DNA from: a bacterium
GTDB lineage: Bacteria > Planctomycetota > B15-G4 > JADJEK01
Reading direction: 5' to 3'
Assembly (NCBI GenBank): GCA_030428825.1
Contig: JAUIEL010000107.1
Span: 1 to 13,223 of the forward strand
Length of the DNA: 13,223 nucleotides
Part shown: positions 1-4,731 of the stretch, piece after piece
Position numbering within the stretch: the stretch's first letter is position 1
Layout: every line of letters starts with the position of its first letter
The notes under the pieces: model-generated
Told to the model about the DNA's origin: nothing
The model's database searches: none
The model's input: the letters and a program-made list of their open reading frames with translations, nothing else
Position numbers and translations under genes: made by a program

Positions 1-119
1 GACGCCGGTTCCTGCGCTGGGAGATCCGGTTCGACATGGCCGCGAACGCCGCCGTGCCGCTCGAGCTGACGACGCCTCGCCCGCAGGTGAACCGGCTCCG
101 GATCCCGTTCCGGTTCTGA
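1..119 (+). CDS. C-terminal end of an unidentified protein (5' end outside window)
   Basis: The reading frame is open from the first complete codon at position 3 to a TGA at 117-119, giving 38 residues that start RRFLRWEIRFDMAANAAVPL and end RLRIPFRF. No start is expected inside the window. The tail alternates hydrophobic and charged residues and ends in phenylalanine, a feature often seen in the last strand of outer-membrane beta-barrels, but 38 residues are too few to name a family. The frame is supported by strong G/C preference at third positions and by the palindrome that follows the stop 11 bases later. It converges on the lipoprotein gene 163-381. The coding call is moderately sure; the function is unknown. 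Confidence 0.55.
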   Translation, partial: RRFLRWEIRFDMAANAAVPLELTTPRPQVNRLRIPFRF

Positions 120-130
120 AGGCGTCGTCG

Positions 131-156
131 GGGGCCGGCGGCGCGCCGCCGGCCCC
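131..156. terminator. Perfect 26-bp GC palindrome between convergent genes
   Basis: GGGGCCGGCGG and its exact complement CCGCCGGCCCC flank a CGCG centre, giving an 11-bp stem with a 4-base loop on either strand. It sits 11 bases after the plus-strand stop (119) and 6 bases before the minus-strand stop (163), so it can act as a shared bidirectional terminator. There is no T-tract on either side, so classical intrinsic termination is not assured. Confidence 0.6.
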
Positions 157-162
157 GCCCCG

Positions 163-381
163 TCACTCGCCGTCTTCCGACTCGTGCTCCTCGATCGCCT
201 CGTCGATCCCCTCCTTGGCGTCGCCGGCGGTCTCCTTCGAGACCTCGCCGAGCGTCTTCCCCTCCTCGCTCGTCTCCGCCTTGGCGCCGAACGCCTCGCG
301 GACCTTGTTCATCTCCGGCGCCTCGCACCCGACGAGCGTCCCCGCCACGACCACCACCGCCAGACCGACTCCTCGACGCAT
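163..381 (-). CDS. Small acidic lipoprotein, paralogue of the N-terminal part of its neighbour
   Basis: The 72-residue product starts MRRGVGLAVVVVAGTLVGCE: a basic n-region, a hydrophobic core and a lipobox LVGC with the acylated cysteine at residue 19, so it should be exported and lipid-anchored. The rest is acidic and probably helical (PEMNKVREAFGAK, then EEGKTLGEV, ending in a Glu/Asp-rich tail). Residues 22-61 align without gaps to residues 26-65 of the lipoprotein encoded at 486-1343, with 24 of 40 identical. The ATG at 381 is preferred over the GTG directly before it (384), because GGAGG at 392-388 lies 6 bases from the ATG. No named family is recognised. The gene is well supported; its role is unknown. 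Confidence 0.78.
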   Translation of the reverse strand: MRRGVGLAVVVVAGTLVGCEAPEMNKVREAFGAKAETSEEGKTLGEVSKETAGDAKEGIDEAIEEHESEDGE

Positions 382-387
382 CACGCA

Positions 388-392
388 CCTCC
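388..392 (-). promoter_or_regulatory. Ribosome binding site GGAGG that decides the start at 381
   Basis: Read on the minus strand, GGAGG is followed by TGCGTG and then ATG. The 6-base spacing fits the ATG at 381; the GTG at 384 would be only 3 bases away. Confidence 0.6.
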
Positions 393-432
393 CTGAATGG
401 ACGAATCGGCCGTCTCATCGGCCGATCCGCCC

Positions 433-438
433 AGCCTA
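433..438 (-). promoter_or_regulatory. Possible -10 box TAGGCT upstream of the small lipoprotein gene
   Basis: The minus strand reads TAGGCT at 438-433, matching a TAnnnT -10 pattern about 50 bases upstream of the ATG at 381. No convincing -35 element is visible at the right distance. An 8-bp direct repeat, ATCGGCCG (405-412 and 417-424), lies between this box and the gene. Confidence 0.25.
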
Positions 439-485
439 GCGGAGCGAATCGTCGAAGTCGCTCGCGCGGAGCGTCGCCCGTCCCC

Positions 486-1343
486 CTACTTCCGGAACTC
501 GACGAGGCGGGCCGTCACCTGCATGCCGTTCCCCATCGCGTCGGTCTCGGCGAGGACGATCCAGCCCGGGACGTCCTCGCTGATCCAGCCGACGTTCTGC
601 GTCTCCTTGCCGTCCTGCATCCAGATCGTCTTCGTCCCCTCGCACGACACCGAACTCCCGGCGACGTCGATCGACTTCGACCCGAGCTCCTCCGTCCGGA
701 CGTCCATCTCCGACTCGCCCTGCGGCTTCGGGTGGAGGCGGGCCGTCCACGCCTTCGAGCGCGACAGCACCTGGCCGTTCATCTCGGTCGTCGTCTCCAT
801 GAGGAGGACCTTGTCGCGGGCCTCGACGACCTCCTGGGTCATCGTCATCCCGCCGGTCATCTCGAGCTTCGCCATCCAGCCGGTGTCGGCGTCGGACCAG
901 CCGTTCCGTTCGGTGCCGGAGACGTCGACGTCCTCGGGCCGGTTGGTCGGCGCGCCGGAGTCGGCCGGCGCGGACATCGCCGCCGACGTCGAGGTGCCGG
1001 ACGAGTCGGTCGATCCGGACGAGGACGACGCGGACGCCGAACTCCCGCCCGAGGACGAACCGGTCGACGAGGAGCCGGTCGACGAGGACGCGCCGCCGCT
1101 CCCGCCGCTCCCGCCGCTCCCGCCGGAAGAGCCGTCGTTCCCCATGCGCTCGTCGATGCCGGACCTCGCGTCCGACCCGGTCGACGAGGCGACGTCCCCG
1201 ACCGTCTTCCCCTCCTCGGCCTCCTCGGTCTCGGCCCCGAGCGCCGACCGGACGTCGTTCATCTCCGGCCACTGGAACTGCCCGTCCTGGCAGGCGGGGA
1301 GCGAACACGAGACGACGAAGAGGGTGAGTCCGACGCGGCGCAT
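486..1343 (-). CDS. Lipoprotein with acidic N-terminal block, Gly/Ser linker and C-terminal beta-type domain
   Basis: The 285-residue product starts MRRVGLTLFVVSCSLPAC, with lipobox LPAC and the lipid-bearing cysteine at residue 18. Residues 26-65 are the block shared with the gene at 163-381. Residues 70-121 are almost only Gly, Ser, Thr and Ala, a flexible tether encoded partly by DNA tandem repeats. Residues 145-285 look folded, with regular Trp and alternating strands (GWMAKLEMTGG, KAWTARL, GWISEDVPGWIVLAE). Their layout, with one lone Cys at 234 and an ISEDVPG-type turn before the last strands, resembles small secreted planctomycete proteins of unknown function. The start is firm: AAGGAGG at 1356-1350 lies 6 bases from the ATG. 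Function unknown. Confidence 0.85.
   Translation of the reverse strand: MRRVGLTLFVVSCSLPACQDGQFQWPEMNDVRSALGAETEEAEEGKTVGDVASSTGSDARSGIDERMGNDGSSGGSGGSGGSGGASSSTGSSSTGSSSGGSSASASSSSGSTDSSGTSTSAAMSAPADSGAPTNRPEDVDVSGTERNGWSDADTGWMAKLEMTGGMTMTQEVVEARDKVLLMETTTEMNGQVLSRSKAWTARLHPKPQGESEMDVRTEELGSKSIDVAGSSVSCEGTKTIWMQDGKETQNVGWISEDVPGWIVLAETDAMGNGMQVTARLVEFRK
1093..1125. repeat. 9-bp tandem repeat (CCGCCGCTC) encoding Gly-Gly-Ser units
   Basis: Three exact copies of CCGCCGCTC lie at 1093-1101, 1102-1110 and 1111-1119, followed by a partial copy to 1125. Read on the coding (minus) strand they give the GGSGGSGGSGG part of the linker. Just to the left, a near-identical 15-bp unit (GAACCGGTCGACGAG / GAGCCGGTCGACGAG) is repeated and encodes the serial Ser/Thr-Gly stretch. 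Confidence 0.8.
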
Positions 1344-1349
1344 GGCGAG

Positions 1350-1356
1350 CCTCCTT
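1350..1356 (-). promoter_or_regulatory. Strong ribosome binding site AAGGAGG
   Basis: The minus strand carries AAGGAGG, 6 bases before the ATG at 1343. It is the strongest Shine-Dalgarno sequence in the window and fixes the start of the 285-residue lipoprotein. Confidence 0.7.
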
Positions 1357-1428
1357 GTGCGATCCTGACGAGGGGACGATCAGGGTCCGGGGAAGTCCGT
1401 TTCGCGGATTCCGGGCCGGGAGGAGGAT

Positions 1429-1480
1429 TCCCTCGGCGCCGAGGGACGGGAACGGTCCCCCACACCGTCTCCTTGGAGAC
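1429..1480 (+). promoter_or_regulatory. Leader with three inverted repeats upstream of the small membrane protein
   Basis: A perfect 18-bp palindrome (TCCCTCGGC / GCCGAGGGA, 1429-1446) is followed by GGGAC (1443-1447) pairing with GTCCC (1455-1459), and then by GTCTC-CTTG-GAGAC (1467-1480). The first two structures overlap and could exclude each other. The third would bury most of the GGAG (1475-1478) that precedes the ATG at 1482. This is suggestive of leader-level control, but no known riboswitch class is recognised. The rest of the 1344-1481 gap shows no clear promoter. Confidence 0.3.
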
Positions 1481-1481
1481 G

Positions 1482-1751
1482 ATGGACCCTCCGCGGACCG
1501 AATGGCGATCGAGCCTCCCGCTGGCGCTGGCCGCCGAAGGGCTCACGGTTTGCGCCGTCGGGCTCCTCCTCGTCAGCGGCCCGCGGCCGGAGCTCGCGTT
1601 CCGCGCCGCGGCGGTCACCGCGGCGCTCGCGCTCGCCCTCCTCGCCCTCGCCGAGCGACCGGTCGGGCGGCTCGACCGGACGATGGCGGTGGCGATCGGG
1701 CTGGTGGACGTCCTGATCCTCGGCCGGCTCGCCGTCGACCCGTTCCGGTGA
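1482..1751 (+). CDS. Small three-helix membrane protein, unknown function
   Basis: The 89-residue product starts MDPPRTEWRSSLPLALAAEG and has three hydrophobic stretches, roughly residues 12-32, 41-59 and 70-85, separated by short Arg-containing loops (GPRPE; ERPVGRLDR). It is therefore probably an inner-membrane protein. The frame stays open far upstream, over the opposite-strand lipoprotein gene. The ATG at 1482 is chosen because the sequence before it is antisense to that gene and because hydrophobic organisation begins there. GGAG at 1475-1478 is only 3 bases from the ATG, and a TTG at 1473 is an in-frame alternative. Its stop abuts that of the convergent gene 1752-2168. No family recognised. 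Confidence 0.62.
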   Translation: MDPPRTEWRSSLPLALAAEGLTVCAVGLLLVSGPRPELAFRAAAVTAALALALLALAERPVGRLDRTMAVAIGLVDVLILGRLAVDPFR

Positions 1752-1754
1752 TCA
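1749..1754. other. TGATCA holding two convergent stop codons
   Basis: TGA at 1749-1751 ends the plus-strand gene. TCA at 1752-1754, the complement of TGA, ends the minus-strand gene. Both stops therefore lie in one 6-bp palindrome, with no bases between the genes and no room for a terminator outside coding sequence. Confidence 0.6.
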
Positions 1755-2168
1755 GGCTCCGTCCGCCCCCTTCTCGGGGACGATCAGCGGGGGCACCCCG
1801 CGCCTCGCCCGCATCCGGTCGATCGTCCGACGGATGATCGGACGGCGGACGATCCCGAGTTCGAGCCGGCGTTTGCCCGGGAAGTCGACCAGGGCGAGGC
1901 CGATCAGGATGGTGAGGATCCCCTGCCCCGGGAGGACGAGCATCGCCACCCCGGCGAGGACGAGGACCGAACCGAGGACGTTCTTCAGGACGCGCATCAC
2001 CGGGTGCGCGGGCGGCGCGGGGCGGTCGACGAACGTGTCGGCGGGGAGCCGGACGACGACGACCGGCAGGAGGAGCAAGCCGACGATCAACAGCACGAAC
2101 GAGCCGATCCCGACCCCGACCAGGAGTCCGGCGTTCGCCTCGGCCCACGTGCGGAGGGTGTCGAACAT
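1752..2168 (-). CDS. PGPGW-type small transmembrane protein
   Basis: The 138-residue product has a hydrophobic helix at about residues 14-40 and a second hydrophobic region at about 64-94. The second contains LVLPGQGILTILIGLALVDFPGKRR, the hallmark of the putative transmembrane PGPGW family (Pfam PF09656), here with PGQGI in place of PGPGW and the typical DFPGKR turn after it. The soluble tail is basic (RRPIIRRTIDRMRARRG), consistent with a cytoplasmic C-terminus. The family's function is not established. The ATG at 2168 has no Shine-Dalgarno sequence; instead a -10-like TATACC ends 7 bases before it, as expected for a leaderless mRNA. It diverges from the Asp-box gene at 2354. Family call fairly sure. 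Confidence 0.85.
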   Translation of the reverse strand: MFDTLRTWAEANAGLLVGVGIGSFVLLIVGLLLLPVVVVRLPADTFVDRPAPPAHPVMRVLKNVLGSVLVLAGVAMLVLPGQGILTILIGLALVDFPGKRRLELGIVRRPIIRRTIDRMRARRGVPPLIVPEKGADGA

Positions 2169-2175
2169 GAAGGGA

Positions 2176-2181
2176 GGTATA
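2176..2181 (-). promoter_or_regulatory. -10-like TATACC placed for a leaderless mRNA
   Basis: Minus-strand TATACC (2181-2176) is followed by seven bases and then the ATG at 2168, so transcription would start at or next to the start codon. TCGACC, 19 bases upstream of it, is a weak -35 candidate. The bases before the ATG are C-rich and hold no ribosome binding site. Confidence 0.4.
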
Positions 2182-2196
2182 GTCGGTCGAGCCGCG

Positions 2197-2249
2197 GGCC
2201 GGTCGACCGTTTCTCGAGGCGCGACCTCTCCCGCGCCGGCCGGTCGACC
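2197..2249. repeat. Pair of 12-bp direct repeats GGCCGGTCGACC in a divergent promoter region
   Basis: GGCCGGTCGACC occurs exactly at 2197-2208 and 2238-2249, 41 bp apart or close to four helical turns. Each holds the palindrome GGTCGACC. A partial copy, GGTCGAGCC, lies at 2185-2193, between these boxes and the -10-like TATACC of the minus-strand gene. The position suggests operator sites, but no regulator gene is nearby. Confidence 0.4.
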
Positions 2250-2353
2250 TCCGACGGGGTCGAGGTTTCCACGGAATCCGCGTCCCCCGCCGTCCCCGGT
2301 TCACGCCAAGCCTCGCCCGGGCCGCTCTCCGTTCTCCCCGCCGAGGTCTCTCC

Positions 2354-4687
2354 ATGCTCTCTCCTCTCGTTCGCGACGGCGCCCGATCCGCCGCTCCTCT
2401 CTCCCTCGGGTGGTCGCTCTCCCTCGCCCTCGCCCTCGTCGCCTCGCCGGCGGCCGCCGGGGAGGGGCACGAAACGACGTGGGCCCACCCCCTTCCGGCC
2501 GGGAACCCGCTCTACGGCGTCGCGTTCTCCGACGCCTCGCTCGGCATCGCGGTCGGCCTGGTCGGGACGGTGATCCGGACGATCGACGGCGGCGACTCGT
2601 GGTCCTCGGTCCCCGACACGCTCGGGGTCCTGCCGGACCTCCACGGGGTGGTCGCGATCGACTCGAGCACATGGGTCGCGGTCGGCGGCGGGGCCGGGAC
2701 GTATCGATCGACCGACGGCGGGGCGACGTGGACGGAGGTCCCCCGCCCGGCGAGCGGCGGACTCCGGTCGCTCGCGCGCGCCGGAGCGGACCTCGTCGCG
2801 GTCGGAGAACACGGCCTCGTCCTCCGCTCGTCCGACGCCGGCCAGAGCTGGACCGTCTCCCCGCCCCCGGCCGACGTCCTCCTCACCGCACAGGCGTGGC
2901 TCGACGCGGCGCGGGGGATCGTCGTCGCCGGCGACTTCAACGAACTCGCCACGCCCGCCTATCGGACGACCGACGGCGGGCAGACGTGGAGCTCGCTCGC
3001 CGGCGTGACGCCGTCCGGCCTGCGGAACGTCGTCTTCCTCGACGCGCAGTCCGGGTTCGTGTTCGGCGAGTCGTCGACCTTTCGCACCGACGACGCCGGA
3101 CAGTCGTTCGCCGACCTCGGGCAGGCGTTCCCGTTCTACGCGCTCGACCTCCTGCCGCTGACGAGCCAGCGCTGGCTGACCGCACAGTTCGGGGAGGGGG
3201 CGGAGATCGCGCTCACCACCGACGGCGGCCAGCAGTTCTCGCTGCAGTACGACCAGTCGCAGCACGGCGGCGTCACCTCGCTGGAGGAGGCTCCGGGCGG
3301 CCGGGTCGTCGCCACGCTGATGAGCGGGATGATCCTGACCAGCGACGACGCGGGGCTCACCTGGACGCCGCGGCTCGACGACGCGGTCGACGGCGAGGGG
3401 CCGACGATCGCTCGCGTCGAGCTCCTCGAGGACGGGCGCGCGTTCGCGGCGACGAATCGGCTCGGTCCGCTCGTGGAACGCTGGCTCGTGAGCGACGACG
3501 GCGGGCGGACGTTCTCCGCCGGCGCCACGCCGCCCCCGGCGTGGATCTTCGAGGACGTCGTCTTCCGCGGGGGCCAACTCGGGTTCGTCGCCGGGCTCGG
3601 TCCGTCGACGCTGCATCACGTCCTCCGGACTCAGGACGGCGGACAGACCTGGACGACGCACGCCCTGCCGTTCACCGGGCCGGGGACGATGACGCCGCAG
3701 CGGCTCGCGGTCCCATCCCCCACCCGCGTCTACGTCACCGCGATGGACGGCGGGACGCAGCCGCAGCACCGCGTCTACCGGAGCAAGGACGGGGGGACGA
3801 CGTACGAGGACGCGATGACCGGCCTGAACCCGGGACTCCCGTGGCGGGGCATCTCGTTCGTCGACGACCAGACCGGCTTCGTGGCGACCGACGGGTTCAC
3901 GACGCGGCTGTTCGTCACGACCGACGGCGGCGACCAGTGGACCGAACGGGCGGCGACCGGGATCGGGAGTCGGCTGCGACACCTCTGGTTCGGGGACGCG
4001 AACCTCGGCCTCGCCGCCTGCTTCGAAGGGGTCTACCGGACCGTCGACGGCGGGGCGACCTTCTCGCTCGCGTCGCCGGGGACGGCGTGGGACCTCGACA
4101 TGCGTCCCGACGGCCGAGGAGTCGCGCTCGGGACGGCGGAAGGGGGAGTCCGGTGGACGGCGAACGGCGGCCTGTCCTGGGAGACGGTCGAGCTGCCGTG
4201 GCACGACTGGAACCCCCTCGCGGCGATTCCGTTCCTCCACACCGCGGTCGGTGTCGGCCCGGACGGATTCGTCGTCGGCGGCGGCTTCTCGAACCTCGTC
4301 CACGTCGCGGTCGCGCCGCCGATCGTCTGCCAGCCGGACCTCGGCTTCGCCGGACCGGGCGCGCTGACGCTCTCGGTCTGCGGCGAGCCGCTCGCCGCCG
4401 GAGGGCACGCCGACCTTCGGGTCGACGGCGCTCCGCCGTTCGCGGCCGTCTTCGTCGCCGCCGCGACGACGACGGCGCCGGCCCCCCTCCTCGGCGGCAC
4501 GCTCGTCCCCGGTCCCGTGCCGCACTTCCTCGCCTTCGCGGCGGACCACGGGGGCGTCGTCGATCTGCCGGGGATCCCGGGCGGCGCCGGCCCGCTCGAC
4601 GTCCATGCACAGGCGCTCGCCGCCGACCCGGGGGTCCCTCTCGGAGTCGCGTTCTCGAACGCGGTGCGGATCGAGTTCCTGCCGTGA
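2354..4687 (+). CDS. Secreted Asp-box (BNR/Ycf48-like) beta-propeller protein with C-terminal module
   Basis: The 777-residue product has a signal peptide (hydrophobic core about 16-30, cleavage likely after SPAAA at about residue 35). It then carries about 13 Asp-box motifs of the form S/T-x-D-x-G-x-T/S-W/F, at roughly residues 76, 120, 160, 206, 246, 289, 330, 380, 427, 478, 523, 563 and 603 (the last degenerate, TANGGLSW). The 35-50 residue spacing is that of propeller blades, as in sialidase BNR repeats and Ycf48-like proteins. Residues about 660-777 are a separate module (LGFAGPG, LSVCG, GGTLVP, VDLPGIPGG, FSNAVRIEFLP) of a type found at the ends of planctomycete surface proteins. GAGG at 2343-2346 lies 7 bases before the ATG. 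No sialidase active-site residues were identified, so a binding or structural role is more likely than an enzymatic one. Confidence 0.92.
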   Translation: MLSPLVRDGARSAAPLSLGWSLSLALALVASPAAAGEGHETTWAHPLPAGNPLYGVAFSDASLGIAVGLVGTVIRTIDGGDSWSSVPDTLGVLPDLHGVVAIDSSTWVAVGGGAGTYRSTDGGATWTEVPRPASGGLRSLARAGADLVAVGEHGLVLRSSDAGQSWTVSPPPADVLLTAQAWLDAARGIVVAGDFNELATPAYRTTDGGQTWSSLAGVTPSGLRNVVFLDAQSGFVFGESSTFRTDDAGQSFADLGQAFPFYALDLLPLTSQRWLTAQFGEGAEIALTTDGGQQFSLQYDQSQHGGVTSLEEAPGGRVVATLMSGMILTSDDAGLTWTPRLDDAVDGEGPTIARVELLEDGRAFAATNRLGPLVERWLVSDDGGRTFSAGATPPPAWIFEDVVFRGGQLGFVAGLGPSTLHHVLRTQDGGQTWTTHALPFTGPGTMTPQRLAVPSPTRVYVTAMDGGTQPQHRVYRSKDGGTTYEDAMTGLNPGLPWRGISFVDDQTGFVATDGFTTRLFVTTDGGDQWTERAATGIGSRLRHLWFGDANLGLAACFEGVYRTVDGGATFSLASPGTAWDLDMRPDGRGVALGTAEGGVRWTANGGLSWETVELPWHDWNPLAAIPFLHTAVGVGPDGFVVGGGFSNLVHVAVAPPIVCQPDLGFAGPGALTLSVCGEPLAAGGHADLRVDGAPPFAAVFVAAATTTAPAPLLGGTLVPGPVPHFLAFAADHGGVVDLPGIPGGAGPLDVHAQALAADPGVPLGVAFSNAVRIEFLP

Positions 4688-4719
4688 CCGCGCGGGCGGC
4701 GGAGCGCCCCGGTTCGGGA

Positions 4720-4725
4720 TAGACT
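4720..4725 (+). promoter_or_regulatory. -10-like TAGACT placed for a leaderless mRNA
   Basis: TAGACT is followed by CCCGGG and then directly by the GTG start at 4732. The 6-base gap puts transcription initiation at the start codon, and no Shine-Dalgarno sequence is present. It implies the sulfatase-like gene can be transcribed separately from the Asp-box gene ending 44 bases upstream. No -35 element is evident. Confidence 0.4.
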
Positions 4726-4731
4726 CCCGGG

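Noticed and set aside
1091..1126. CRISPR-like or mobile repeat
   Set aside because: The repeats are contiguous 9-bp units without spacers, in frame with a Gly/Ser linker, so they are a coding microsatellite.
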